64,000 nucleotides of DNA from Rhodohalobacter sp. 614A (GTDB lineage: Bacteria > Bacteroidota > Rhodothermia > Balneolales > Balneolaceae). Shown here in pieces: positions 55,005 to 64,000 of the stretch (the stretch's first letter is position 1; the number at the start of each line of letters is the position of its first letter). The notes beneath the pieces are model-generated. The model did not search any database. It was not told where the DNA came from and was given only the letters and a program-made list of their open reading frames with translations. Position numbers and translations under genes: made by a program. The stretch lies in contig NZ_JAKEDS010000002.1 in assembly GCF_021462415.1 (NCBI RefSeq), positions 124,001 through 188,000 of the forward strand, given 5' to 3'.

Positions 55005-56414
55005 ATGGATAGCCCATTACAGGTACTTTTAACTGAAAAATCATCATCCAGGCTTGTTGCGCCTTTTAACTTCAGGCTGTCGCCCTATATAATTCCTATA
55101 TCAATCATGATACATCTGGGAATTATAAACTTTTTCCTTTTCCTGTTCACGCCTGCGACATATCTGGATCCGGTCAGCATTTTGTATTACAACTTTAGTT
55201 GGTTGTTTATTGCTTTTTCTCTGAAATATTATCGTATATCAAGAAACGAAGATTTTTCAACCAACCTGCCGAAATATCTGTCTTTATATATTCTCTTCGT
55301 GTTGGCCTATTTTGCCTACTTTGCGTTCCGGGGAATCGGATTTTCGATCCAGCATCAGGCCGTAATTCTATTAACAATTTTTGATGTCGTTACCTTTCAC
55401 AGGGCTGTATTCTACTATTTCAGAAAAATCTACAGAGAAAAGGGAGGTAACTTTGTAAATGTAGTAGTAGTTGGGCTGGACAAAAACCTGGAAAAGCTCC
55501 GCAGTTTCTTTGCTCAGCCGGAATTGGGATACCGATATAAGGGATATTTTCATAATGAAAATCCGGGAGGAGGGGAATATCTTGGAAGGATTGACGACGT
55601 TTATAAATATATTAAACGCAATAATGTTGATGAAATTTATTGTGTGGCCTCTCAATTGTCTGAGAATGAGTTGCGAACCCTTCTGACATTCGCAGATAAT
55701 AACTTCAAAAAACTCAAAATTATACCGGATAATAAAGGGATTTATACCCGAACCATGAATATTGAGCTTTTTGATACTACTCCGGTTTTAAACCTGAGAG
55801 AACTAAAGCTTAATACGGAATACGGAAGAATTGGAAAACGTGCATTTGATATCGTGTTTTCGTCACTTGTTATCCTGTTGATTCTCTCATGGTTAACCCC
55901 TTTGATGTACGTGATTATTAAGCTGGATTCAAAAGGTCCGTTGTTTTTTAAACAGTTACGGAATGGTCACAAGAAAAGGCCATTTAATTGTCTGAAATTC
56001 CGTTCAATGAAGGTGAATGAGCAAGCGGATAAAAAAATGGGTACGAAAAATGATCCCAGAATCACGAAAGTGGGCCAGTTTCTCCGAAAAACAAACATTG
56101 ACGAGCTGCCACAGTTCTTTAATGTTTTTGTCGGGGATATGACAGTGGTAGGTCCAAGACCTCACATGAAAGCTCATACCCAGGAATTTGAAAGATCAGT
56201 CAATAAATATTTGGTACGGCATTTCTCAAAACCGGGAATTACCGGGCTTGCACAAGTCAAAGGGTACAGAGGGGAGATCAAAACCAAATACGACATTATC
56301 CACCGGGTAAAACTGGATATTTTTTATCTCGAGCATGTCTCCTTTGGCCTGGATTTGAAGATTATCTTAATGACGGTTTTTAAAACTTTTACGGGTGATA
56401 AGAAAGCGTATTAG
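55005..56414 (+). CDS. Undecaprenyl-phosphate sugar phosphotransferase (priming enzyme)
   Basis: A 469-residue polyprenyl-phosphate hexose-1-phosphate transferase of the WbaP/WcaJ group. The N-terminal half has four hydrophobic helices (residues ~25-125) and a nucleotide-binding-like CoA-binding domain (FVNVVVVGLDKNLEKL). The catalytic C-terminal part has a further helix, RAFDIVFSSLVILLILSWLT, then GPLFFKQLRNGHKKRPFNCL, the Asp-Glu in TNIDELPQFFNVFVGDM, VVGPRPHM and GITGLAQVKGYRGE. It would start synthesis of the repeat unit on undecaprenyl phosphate. It has its own structured leader upstream and lies 50 bp before cysD. Confidence 0.92.
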   Translation: MDSPLQVLLTEKSSSRLVAPFNFRLSPYIIPISIMIHLGIINFFLFLFTPATYLDPVSILYYNFSWLFIAFSLKYYRISRNEDFSTNLPKYLSLYILFVLAYFAYFAFRGIGFSIQHQAVILLTIFDVVTFHRAVFYYFRKIYREKGGNFVNVVVVGLDKNLEKLRSFFAQPELGYRYKGYFHNENPGGGEYLGRIDDVYKYIKRNNVDEIYCVASQLSENELRTLLTFADNNFKKLKIIPDNKGIYTRTMNIELFDTTPVLNLRELKLNTEYGRIGKRAFDIVFSSLVILLILSWLTPLMYVIIKLDSKGPLFFKQLRNGHKKRPFNCLKFRSMKVNEQADKKMGTKNDPRITKVGQFLRKTNIDELPQFFNVFVGDMTVVGPRPHMKAHTQEFERSVNKYLVRHFSKPGITGLAQVKGYRGEIKTKYDIIHRVKLDIFYLEHVSFGLDLKIILMTVFKTFTGDKKAY

Positions 56415-56464
56415 TGAATGCCCATCTATTAAAATTAGAATACTCATATTAATATTAGTTACAC

Positions 56465-57367
56465 ATGAAAAACGACAGTAATCATCTGAAAGAACTGGAA
56501 GATGAAGGAATTTATGTGATGAGAGAGGTGGCTGCCCAGTTCGAGCGGCCAGTACTTTTGTTTTCGGGAGGCAAGGATTCGATCTGTATGTTCCACCTGG
56601 CCCAAAAGGCTTTTTACCCGGGCAAGATCCCCTTTCCTCTGATGCATATTGATACGGGGCATAATTTTCAGGAAACGATAGATTTTCGAGACAAACTGGT
56701 TGAAGAAAACGGGCTTGAATTGATTGTGGGTTATGTACAAGACTCCATCGACAGCGGCCGTGTGAAAGAGGAAACCGGACCGGATGCCAGCCGAAATGCC
56801 CTGCAAACAGTTACCCTTCTTGATACGCTTAAAGAATACCAGGTAGATGCCGCACTTGGTGGTGGTCGCCGCGATGAGGAGAAAGCACGGGCTAAAGAGC
56901 GATTCTTCTCCCACAGGGATGTGTTCGGTCAGTGGGATCCAAAAAATCAGAGACCCGAACTCTGGAATCTCTATAACGGCAGAAAAAACCAGGGGGAGAG
57001 TTTTCGTGTTTTTCCGTTAAGTAACTGGACGGAAATGGATGTATGGCAATACATTGCACAAGAAGAGATTGATATTCCGTCGCTCTATTTTTCTCATGAT
57101 CGAAAAGTTTTCAATCGGCGGGGAGTATGGCTTGCCGATACGGATTTTGTTAATCGACAAAATGAGGAGCAACTCCAAACTAAAACGGTTCGTTTCCGGA
57201 CGATTGGAGATGCTACATGCACCGGGGCCGTTTTGTCAGATGCTTCCAATATCGAAGAAATTATTGATGAAGTGGCCTCTGCCCGTCAGACGGAACGAGG
57301 TAATCGCCACGATGATAAGCGAAGTGAGACTGCAATGGAAGATCGGAAGCGATTGGGATACTTTTAA
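56465..57367 (+). CDS. cysD: Sulfate adenylyltransferase subunit 2 (CysD)
   Basis: A 300-residue ATP pyrophosphatase-fold subunit that makes adenosine 5'-phosphosulfate (APS) from ATP and sulfate, together with CysN. The PP-loop is LLFSGGKDSICMFHLA near residues 31-46. LPLMHIDTGHNFQ-like residues are present as MHIDTGHNFQET. GGGRRDEEKARAKERFFSHR and WNLYNGRKNQGESFRVFPLS are signatures of CysD. It lies 50 bp before the cysN-cysC fusion. No PAPS reductase or sulfite reductase genes are in the window, so the product probably feeds sulfation. Confidence 0.95.
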   Translation: MKNDSNHLKELEDEGIYVMREVAAQFERPVLLFSGGKDSICMFHLAQKAFYPGKIPFPLMHIDTGHNFQETIDFRDKLVEENGLELIVGYVQDSIDSGRVKEETGPDASRNALQTVTLLDTLKEYQVDAALGGGRRDEEKARAKERFFSHRDVFGQWDPKNQRPELWNLYNGRKNQGESFRVFPLSNWTEMDVWQYIAQEEIDIPSLYFSHDRKVFNRRGVWLADTDFVNRQNEEQLQTKTVRFRTIGDATCTGAVLSDASNIEEIIDEVASARQTERGNRHDDKRSETAMEDRKRLGYF

Positions 57368-57417
57368 AATCGCCATCTTTCTGAATTAAAATTATAAGGA
57401 TAAAGAGTTTAATATAG

Positions 57418-59349
57418 ATGAGTAATTCCAACGGGCACAGCAAAGAAAATAATTATTTGGATATGGACCTGCTGCGGTTTACAACTGCCGGCAGCGTGGA
57501 TGATGGAAAAAGTACACTGATCGGTCGGTTGCTGTATGATTCCAAATCCATTTTTGAAGACCAAATGGAAGCCATTGAAAAATCCAGCAAGAGCAGTGGG
57601 GAAGAAGAAGTCAATCTGGCGCTGCTCACAGACGGTTTGAAAGCCGAACGTGAACAGAAAATTACCATAGATGTGGCGTACCGCTATTTTGCAACGCCCA
57701 AACGGAAATTCATTATTGCGGATACACCCGGTCATATTCAATATACCAGAAACATGGTGACCGGCGCCTCTACAGCAGAGCTGGCAGTAATTTTGGTAGA
57801 TGCTACCAAAGGATTGCTGACCCAGTCCAAGCGGCATGCGTTTATCTCATCATTACTCCAGATTCCCCACCTGGTGGTGGCAGTAAACAAGATGGACCTT
57901 GTGAATTATAGTAAGGAAAGATTTGAAAGTATTGTTTCGGATTTTCGCCATTTCGTGCAAAAGCTTGAGGTGGATGATGTTACGTATGTTCCTATTTCAG
58001 CCCTGAAAGGAGACAACGTTGTGGACTCCGGAGAAAATATGCCTTGGTACAAAGGCTCAACATTATTGCACATTCTAGAAACCGTTCGGGTTGATTCAAC
58101 CCAGAATGTGATTGATTTCCGTTTTCCCGTTCAGTATGTCATTCGTCCGAATCAGAACTTCCGGGGATTTTCAGGCCGGGTAGCCTCAGGCCGAATTCGG
58201 CCGGGCGAGGAGATTATGGCATTGCCTTCGCGAAGGACCAGTAAGATCAAAGAAATTGTTACGAAAGACGAAAAGTTAGAGGAAACACATCCCGGTGATT
58301 CGGTTACGATCACACTTGAAGACGAGATTGACGTGAGTCGCGGAGATATGATCGTCAGAAAAAACAATGTGCCAAATGTTAATCAGCACTTTGAAGCTTT
58401 TGTGTGCTGGATGACCGATGAGCCGATGGAATTGGGCAAATCATATATCATCAACCATACAACCCGCACGGCGCAAGTATTTATTGATGAGTTGGTCTAT
58501 CGGATGAATGTGGATACCATTGGCCGGGAAGATGCCGATACATTGAAGCTCAATGAGATCGGCCGGGTAAAACTTCAAACTTCTCTGCCCCTGTTTTTTG
58601 ATCCCTACCAAATCAATCAGAAAACCGGAAGCTTTATTATTATTGATCCGGCCAGTAATGTGACGGTTGCCGCGGGCATGATTCGTGCGGGATCAACTGT
58701 TTCAGGAGATGAAGACGTAGTTGAAGAACTGACTGATCAAATTACAGAGGAGAAAACTATTCAGAAGTCTTCTCCAAATGTGGTTTGGGAACCATGGAAT
58801 ATTTCTCGCCAGGAGCGGGAGAAGCGAAATGGCCATGCTTCTAAAGTGTTGTGGTTTACAGGAATATCCGGAGCCGGCAAGAGCACCATCGCCAAAGAAG
58901 TTGAAAGACAACTTTGGGCTGAAGGTAAACAAACCGTTCTGCTGGATGGCGACCAGGTTCGCCATGGACTGAATCGGGATCTTGGATTTAGTGCCGGGGA
59001 TCGTTCGGAAAATATCCGAAGAGTCGGTGAAACCGCACGCCTGTTTTTTGAGCATGGAAATATTGTTCTTTGCACGTTTGTATCTCCCTACAAAAAAGAT
59101 CGGGAGATTGTGCGCAGCTTATTCCCCGAAGGCAGCTTTGAGGAAGTGTTTATAACCTGCTCACCTCAAACAGCCCAGGAACGGGATCCTAAAGGACTGT
59201 ATGAGAAAGCCAAAAAAGGAGAAATTACAAATCTGACCGGGTATGACGCTTCCCATGAAGCTCCCGACAAGACATCTTCGCTACATATTGATACTACGGA
59301 GCTTTCCGTTGAAGAGGCAGTGGAACTGGTGAAGAAGCTTATTCAATAG
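57418..59349 (+). CDS. cysNC: Bifunctional sulfate adenylyltransferase subunit 1 / APS kinase (CysNC)
   Basis: A 643-residue fusion. The N-terminal CysN GTPase has G1 GSVDDGKSTLIGRLL near residue 24, G3 DTPGHIQYTRNM near 101, and G4 NKMDLV near 156; it drives APS synthesis by CysD. The C-terminal APS kinase has Walker A FTGISGAGKSTIAKEVE near 479, DGDQVRHGLNRDLGFS, FVSPYKKDRE, and GLYEKAKKGEITNLTGYD; it phosphorylates APS to PAPS, the universal sulfate donor. The fusion makes PAPS formation direct. It is the last gene of the plus-strand cluster and is followed by a terminator-like hairpin. Confidence 0.95.
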   Translation: MSNSNGHSKENNYLDMDLLRFTTAGSVDDGKSTLIGRLLYDSKSIFEDQMEAIEKSSKSSGEEEVNLALLTDGLKAEREQKITIDVAYRYFATPKRKFIIADTPGHIQYTRNMVTGASTAELAVILVDATKGLLTQSKRHAFISSLLQIPHLVVAVNKMDLVNYSKERFESIVSDFRHFVQKLEVDDVTYVPISALKGDNVVDSGENMPWYKGSTLLHILETVRVDSTQNVIDFRFPVQYVIRPNQNFRGFSGRVASGRIRPGEEIMALPSRRTSKIKEIVTKDEKLEETHPGDSVTITLEDEIDVSRGDMIVRKNNVPNVNQHFEAFVCWMTDEPMELGKSYIINHTTRTAQVFIDELVYRMNVDTIGREDADTLKLNEIGRVKLQTSLPLFFDPYQINQKTGSFIIIDPASNVTVAAGMIRAGSTVSGDEDVVEELTDQITEEKTIQKSSPNVVWEPWNISRQEREKRNGHASKVLWFTGISGAGKSTIAKEVERQLWAEGKQTVLLDGDQVRHGLNRDLGFSAGDRSENIRRVGETARLFFEHGNIVLCTFVSPYKKDREIVRSLFPEGSFEEVFITCSPQTAQERDPKGLYEKAKKGEITNLTGYDASHEAPDKTSSLHIDTTELSVEEAVELVKKLIQ

Positions 59350-59382
59350 ACTTCTGTATAGCATAGACAGTTAATAGGTAGG

Positions 59383-59424
59383 TTGATGAAGTAGATTACA
59401 AGCAGACTGCTTCATCAATTTCTT
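59383..59424 (+). terminator. Terminator hairpin after cysNC
   Basis: TTGATGAAGTAG (59383-59394) pairs with CTGCTTCATCAA (59407-59418), a 12-bp stem with one G-U pair, followed by the T-rich TTTCTT. It is 34 bp past cysNC and covers the 3' end of the convergent lipoprotein gene. Confidence 0.55.
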
Positions 59425-61030
59425 CTTCATACGTAACCGAAGGGCCAGTAATTACTGCATTTTTCTGATACGTGTTTTCTTGAAAGCTCAGCTTAAACGT
59501 ATATTCTTCATCCTTTTCAACAGCGTTTATATCAAAAGTGGCTCCGGTCAATGCCTGGTTGCTATGGTCATAATTCCATTTCAGGTTTTTGGCTAACCTC
59601 CACTTTGTTCCATTTTTCGCGGAGCTTTTTCTGTATGCAATAGAAGCTCCAGGCAAATTAGTAATCGAAATCACCTCGTCGGCATTGACACAGGCTAATT
59701 TTACATGGACGCTTGCGTCAATGAGCTTAGGTGGAGGCGCGGGAAGTTGAATCGATACTTCAGGTTGATCACAGAAATTAACCTGGACGGATTTTGAGTC
59801 AGTGGCCGTTTCAATTTTAACGGTGAGATCCGTATTTGGAGCTTCAAATTCAAATCTGTTATTGTTGTTTGATATATGAATTTCATTAAAGAACCCGGCT
59901 CCGGAAGCTGTTCCGAAGAGTTTTCCTGTGTTTCCATTTCGATTGACCACGATATAGGCTGAGCATGTGACAGATTCATCGATAACGGATCCAATCACAA
60001 CGGCATAGGGCAAGGTCATGGAATCAAAAATTACACCGTTTCTCCCTTTTGATAGTTTTTCGATCTTTACGGTTTCCTCATCCAATATTTGCAGATTTTG
60101 ATCAAAAGAAGTTACAACAAGTGGATCCCCGGCTTTAAATGGATTTCCGTCAATCGGGTTTTGAAAATCGTTCGGGATAGCTAACGAGAGGGATATCTTT
60201 TCGGAAGATTCTGATGTTCCCGAGTCCATTAGTATGGAGGAAACTGCAACATGATTGTTTTGATCCGAGATTGAAATCGTATTGATTCCTGCTGCATAAA
60301 TGGTTTTTCCATCACTATTGATCAAATCAACCGGGGACAACTCAAGAGCTTCTGTCACGGATGGATCATAAAAAGTTAATTCAGTTCTCAGAGGGCCTGT
60401 AAGTATGTTTCCGTTTTCATCTTTAAAGACTGAGCCGTTCAAAATTTGTAACGTTGTGCCGGCAGATTGTTTTGCATTCGAATAGGTTTCAACCGCATAT
60501 CTATTTTTGATTCTGCCATTTTTCTCTGCAAATCCTTCATGGTTAATCGTTACATAAATCCCCTTTTTTTCTTCCCGGACATTCTTCTTAAGCATTTTTA
60601 CCTGGTAGTCAGTTGATCCGTCTTCTCTGATTTTGATAGTTTTGGCAGTTCGCACATACTGATTTGATTCCAATATGAGCTGAACAATTACAGGAGAATC
60701 CTCGGAAGGAGGCACTGAATTCTGAATTCCAAAGTTCAGAATGCCGTCTTGTATGTTTTTTTCGTTCAAAGGGTCACTATAAGTATCAATGACATCTTTT
60801 CCGTTTTTCCCGGCAAATGTTACACGAACATTTCTTTGAATAAGTTCGCCGGTTGAAGCGTCCGTAATAAGGACGGTAGGGGTTGTCTCTATTGGTTCAA
60901 GCTCAATAATCAGGCGGAAATCTTTTGCAGCATCTGTAACTCTGTCAACATCACAGCTCACAATTCCAGCTATGATGATCATTCCAAAAAAGAGTTGTAT
61001 GAAATTTCTTTTCCTCATTGTAGTTGACAT
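59396..61030 (-). CDS. Hypothetical lipoprotein, tandem paralogue A
   Basis: I do not recognise the function. The protein has 544 residues with a lipoprotein signal ending in IAGIVSCDVDRV. Its length is nearly the same as that of the next gene, and the two align throughout, for example FRLIIELEPIETTPTVLITD here against FRLIIGLEPIHTTPSVLITD in the other. The domains look beta-rich, with a carboxypeptidase-regulatory-like first part (LITDASTGELIQRNVRVTFA) and a conserved C-terminal segment (AYRKSSAKNGTKWRLAKNLK). I chose ATG 61030; ATG 61018 is an alternative. Surface or periplasmic location is likely. Confidence 0.7.
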   Translation of the reverse strand: MSTTMRKRNFIQLFFGMIIIAGIVSCDVDRVTDAAKDFRLIIELEPIETTPTVLITDASTGELIQRNVRVTFAGKNGKDVIDTYSDPLNEKNIQDGILNFGIQNSVPPSEDSPVIVQLILESNQYVRTAKTIKIREDGSTDYQVKMLKKNVREEKKGIYVTINHEGFAEKNGRIKNRYAVETYSNAKQSAGTTLQILNGSVFKDENGNILTGPLRTELTFYDPSVTEALELSPVDLINSDGKTIYAAGINTISISDQNNHVAVSSILMDSGTSESSEKISLSLAIPNDFQNPIDGNPFKAGDPLVVTSFDQNLQILDEETVKIEKLSKGRNGVIFDSMTLPYAVVIGSVIDESVTCSAYIVVNRNGNTGKLFGTASGAGFFNEIHISNNNNRFEFEAPNTDLTVKIETATDSKSVQVNFCDQPEVSIQLPAPPPKLIDASVHVKLACVNADEVISITNLPGASIAYRKSSAKNGTKWRLAKNLKWNYDHSNQALTGATFDINAVEKDEEYTFKLSFQENTYQKNAVITGPSVTYEEEIDEAVCL

Positions 61031-61299
61031 GTGTAGGTTAAAGAAATATGCTATCCACAGACTATACAAGCCTGAACAAGTTAAAGATTACATCTGTTCT
61101 CTGTGGTAAATAGAGAAACAAACTCACTTGTTCCGAAAAGTTACTATTGAGAGACAGCCATCAATAGGTTAATAAGAAAATGAAGCAAACTGACTTTATA
61201 AATAACCGGTCATTGGGGACACCTTCAGGTTCGCTAAAATATTAAAAATGAGATGGCCTCAGGAGAAATCAAACCAATAGAATGAATAAGCCCAATTTA

Positions 61300-62922
61300 T
61301 TACTGGCAAATATCTTCATTAATCGTTTCTTCATAAGTAACAGAACTGCCGGTAATTGCTACATCTTGCTGATAAGTATTTCCATCAAAACTAACTTTAA
61401 ATGTATACTCCTCATCTTGTTCAACCCCGGTAATATTAAAACCAACACCTGTTAAAGCTTGTTCATCCTCATCATATTCCCACTCAAGATTTTCTGCCAG
61501 CCGCCAGGGAGTTCCAACAGCAGCACTACTTTTTCTGTAGGCAACGGATGCAGCCGGCAGATCAGTGATTGAAATTTTTTCATCAGGCGCTGCACATCCT
61601 AGAGTGATGTTTACTGAACTATCAATAATATTTGGCGGAGGAGTGGGGAGGTTTACGGTTACATTGGGTTGAGCACAGAAATTTGCCGTTACAGAATGTG
61701 TTGTGGTGGCCGTCTGAATATCAATATTTACTTCGGCGTTCGGCGCGATGAAAGTAAACTCATTATTGCTACTGCCGATCTGTACTTCAACAAAAAATCC
61801 GGTTGAATAGGCGCTGCCAATCAGTGCTCCGGAATTTCCATTCCGTTCGATGGTCAATTGCGCGGGACAAGAAGCCGACAGTTCGGTGAGGGCATAGCCT
61901 GTGACCACCGCATAAGGCAAAGTGGTTGTGTTAAAAACCACACCGGTTTTCCCATTGGCAAGCACTTCCACCGTTTCCGAAACAACTTCAGTCAGTTGAA
62001 AAGAGTGACTAAAAGTGAATATGAAAATTTCGTCTCCAATCTTTACAGAGCTTCCATCCGGTTTCTTAAAGCCATCCGGTAAAGAAAATGAGACCGAAAT
62101 TTCACCGGCAGATGCCGCCTTTTGTTTAGACATTGCTTCCAGCGAAGTTGCGAGATTACCATTTTCGTCCATAATTCGAATGGTATTGACGCCTGCGGCC
62201 TGGATTGGATTTCCATCATTATCAGTTAATTCGAAAGGGAGCAATTCGAACACTTTGTCTGCAGAAGGATTATAGTACGTTAATTCTGTTCTCAAGGATC
62301 CCCTAAGCGGGCTGCCGTTTGCTCCAAGAAATACAGAACCTTCCGGAACCTCCAGCGAAGTTCCGTTTCCATCCTGATTTGAAGGTGATTCCACTACAAA
62401 ATTTTCCTGGATTGCGCCATCATTTCCGGCGGATCCCTGGGTATTTGTAGTTTTTTGAATTCCATCCGGATACGGCCCGGAATTCTCTTTTAGCATTTTA
62501 ACATAGAAATCCGGAGATCCCTCTTCGGTGATGATAATTGTCCTGGATTTTTGCTGATAACCGTTGGCTTCTAATATTAGTTGAATTTTAACAGGTGAAG
62601 ATTCGGAAGGTGCCAAAGAATTATCGATACCAAAATTGAGAATTCCGTCACTTACTTCATCCTGGGAAATCGGATCGCTATAAATATCGATCACATCCGC
62701 GCCATTCTGTCCCGCAAAAGTGATTGTAACATTTCCCGAGATGAGGTCACCGGTCGTTGCATCCGTAATCAAAACCGAAGGAGTTGTATGGATCGGTTCG
62801 AGGCCAATAATCAGCCTGAAATCATCCGCAGCGTCCGATACTTTATTAAAATCGCAGCTTGAAAGGAGAACAAGAAGTACGACCCCAAAAATCTTTAAAA
62901 AGGGAGTGTTAATTTTTTTCAT
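61300..62922 (-). CDS. Hypothetical lipoprotein, tandem paralogue B
   Basis: A 540-residue lipoprotein of unknown function (signal ending in VLLSSCDFNKV). It is a tandem paralogue of the gene at 59396; I estimate roughly half of the residues identical in the aligned ends. Beta-rich segments resemble Ig-like or carboxypeptidase-regulatory folds (ITDATTGDLISGNVTITFAG), and the C-terminus has YRKSSAAVGTPWRLAENLEW and TYQQDVAITGSSVTYEETI. It starts 9 bp after the outer-membrane protein gene, so those two are probably one transcript and may act together. Confidence 0.7.
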   Translation of the reverse strand: MKKINTPFLKIFGVVLLVLLSSCDFNKVSDAADDFRLIIGLEPIHTTPSVLITDATTGDLISGNVTITFAGQNGADVIDIYSDPISQDEVSDGILNFGIDNSLAPSESSPVKIQLILEANGYQQKSRTIIITEEGSPDFYVKMLKENSGPYPDGIQKTTNTQGSAGNDGAIQENFVVESPSNQDGNGTSLEVPEGSVFLGANGSPLRGSLRTELTYYNPSADKVFELLPFELTDNDGNPIQAAGVNTIRIMDENGNLATSLEAMSKQKAASAGEISVSFSLPDGFKKPDGSSVKIGDEIFIFTFSHSFQLTEVVSETVEVLANGKTGVVFNTTTLPYAVVTGYALTELSASCPAQLTIERNGNSGALIGSAYSTGFFVEVQIGSSNNEFTFIAPNAEVNIDIQTATTTHSVTANFCAQPNVTVNLPTPPPNIIDSSVNITLGCAAPDEKISITDLPAASVAYRKSSAAVGTPWRLAENLEWEYDEDEQALTGVGFNITGVEQDEEYTFKVSFDGNTYQQDVAITGSSVTYEETINEDICQ

Positions 62923-62931
62923 TATTCGAAT

Positions 62932-63588
62932 TTAAAGTCTGGTGGTAAGACTGATATTTAAGACCGGGTATAACTTAAAACTGTACATAGCATCTTCAAA
63001 TGTATCAGCCTGGTTAGCTGTTGGCGCAATCATTCCTTTGCCCTGCATGTCTACATTTGGGTTGTTGGTAAACATAGCTCCAAGTTCGAATCCAACTTTT
63101 ACGCGGCTGTTTTGATTTACAGCATTTCCAACTCCCAACCCCAGGTACGGAACAATTTTGGACTTGTAGGTGGCCTGTCCTGTTATTTCTCCAAGTCTTT
63201 CCGGTTGAAAAACTTTGCCCTCAACTTCGTACGGTTCGGATGGTTGAATGAGTCCCTCGACTAAAAAATCATGATAGTAAATTCCGCCTGTGAATTTGAA
63301 CCAATTGTTAAAAGGGAAATAATCGACAACGGCACCAAAACTTTTCACACTTCCGTCAAGATCATAGTTGTAGTTCGGATCATCCTCTACTTCCCCGGAT
63401 CTACCGTAGGCAAAAAAAGAAGCGTTTACGCGGGCATTAAAATTATTGTTAAGAGAGTTTACGACCTCCAGGCCAATTCCCGTGGTACCGGCTTTGATGC
63501 CAACAGCAGTTTGTGCGTAAAGAAATTCCGCTGATCCAAAAAGGAATATCAGGAGAAGGGGAATGTTTTTTAAAGTATGAGTCATCAC
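62932..63588 (-). CDS. Small outer-membrane beta-barrel protein
   Basis: A 218-residue exported protein. A signal peptide (IPLLLIFLFGSAEFLYAQ) is followed by alternating amphipathic strands (AVGIKAGTTGIGLEVVNSLN, FNARVNASFFAYGRSGE, WFKFTGGIYYHDF, VPYLGLGVGNAV, VKVGFELGAMFTN) and it ends in LYPVLNISLTTRL with a barrel-like final strand. This is the OmpA/OmpW-like eight-stranded barrel plan. A specific function is not visible. It is the first gene of the minus-strand unit with the two paralogous lipoproteins. Confidence 0.75.
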   Translation of the reverse strand: MMTHTLKNIPLLLIFLFGSAEFLYAQTAVGIKAGTTGIGLEVVNSLNNNFNARVNASFFAYGRSGEVEDDPNYNYDLDGSVKSFGAVVDYFPFNNWFKFTGGIYYHDFLVEGLIQPSEPYEVEGKVFQPERLGEITGQATYKSKIVPYLGLGVGNAVNQNSRVKVGFELGAMFTNNPNVDMQGKGMIAPTANQADTFEDAMYSFKLYPVLNISLTTRL

Positions 63589-64000
63589 ATAATTAATGAT
63601 TAATTCATGCAGTTGATTCTCTGCATGAGGAGAAAAGACAAATTGAAAAGAGACATCATCCGATTAAAACTTAATAGTATTTCTTTTCAAATAGTATCGA
63701 ATGCTTAAAAAAATCTAATATTTTAAAACGGGTTATGAAGAATCAGAAAAATTATCCGGAGAGACAGTTCATTCTCCTTGTGCGGCAGTCTATTATCAAG
63801 GAGACTTTCTTTCAGGTATTTCGTTTTTCAAGTTGTTTAATTGAAGTTTGGCATTGAATCCAATTCAAAAATGAATAGAATTGGCAAACTTTTGACAAAG
63901 AAGAACAGCTTAAAAATGATGGGTGGGGGAGAAAAGTCGAAAGAATTAACGTGAAATTCTCAAATTAGGAGTTGCTCAAAACAAGCTATAAGAGATGCTT
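63589..64000. other. Right-edge intergenic region
   Basis: These 412 bp lie upstream of the beta-barrel gene. An inverted repeat CATGCAG (63606-63612)/CTGCATG (63621-63627) sits ~20 bp before its start and could be an operator or leader hairpin. The rest is AT-rich with only a 40-codon frame (63735-63857) that I do not believe. Confidence 0.45.

Noticed and set aside
63735-63857. 40-codon frame near the right edge
   Set aside because: No ribosome binding site, no family pattern, and in an AT-rich gap. Length is expected by chance.
1-64000. CRISPR arrays, tRNA/rRNA genes, insertion sequences and prophage genes
   Set aside because: I looked for regularly spaced repeats, tRNA T-loop motifs, transposase and phage genes and saw none. 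A computed search could still find a weak tRNA.

Overview
The window looks like the chromosome of a Gram-negative member of the Bacteroidota/Balneolota group, possibly a marine or halophilic Balneolaceae-like bacterium. This rests on a SusC/SusD pair driven by an ECF sigma factor and FecR anti-sigma factor, several CRTAC1-type (FG-GAP plus ASPIC/UnbV) proteins, a GC content that looks like the low 40s percent by eye, few recognisable Shine-Dalgarno sequences and many short-spaced or overlapping genes. The lineage is an inference from gene content; no rRNA is present. I saw no tRNA, rRNA, CRISPR array, insertion sequence or prophage.

Layout. (1) 1-6.9 kb holds mixed housekeeping genes: the 3' end of clpB, a DUF1761 membrane protein, an M29 aminopeptidase, an orphan ABC ATPase, a 650-residue extremely acidic protein, and an acyl-CoA carboxylase beta subunit. 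(2) 7.0-22.0 kb is a TonB-dependent uptake locus: a CRTAC1 protein, a cytochrome c/FG-GAP fusion, ECF sigma, FecR, SusC with an STN signalling domain, SusD, and a 1238-residue double CRTAC1 lipoprotein. It has no glycoside hydrolase, so its substrate cannot be read from the genes. (3) 22.1-31.1 kb holds rarA, a two-component system, an M1 metallopeptidase lipoprotein, two small membrane proteins and a sugar/H+ symporter. (4) 31.2-33.1 kb has two unrecognised genes that look, weakly, like a divergent sigma-like/anti-sigma-like pair, transcribed away from the next cluster.

(5) 33.5-59.3 kb is the centrepiece: a Wzx/Wzy-type exopolysaccharide cluster with Wzc tyrosine autokinase, an SLBB protein, flippase, polymerase, three glycosyltransferases, a Wzi-like outer-membrane protein, a priming sugar-phosphate transferase, a GH39-like glycosidase with a domain inserted in its barrel, and an SGNH/MBOAT acylation pair. 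It also encodes six different PAPS-type sulfotransferases and ends with CysD and a CysN-CysC fusion, which make PAPS. No PAPS reductase or sulfite reductase gene is in the window. The simplest reading is a self-contained pathway for a sulfated and O-acylated extracellular polysaccharide. (6) 59.4-63.6 kb holds two tandem paralogous lipoproteins of unknown function and a small outer-membrane beta-barrel protein, all on the minus strand.
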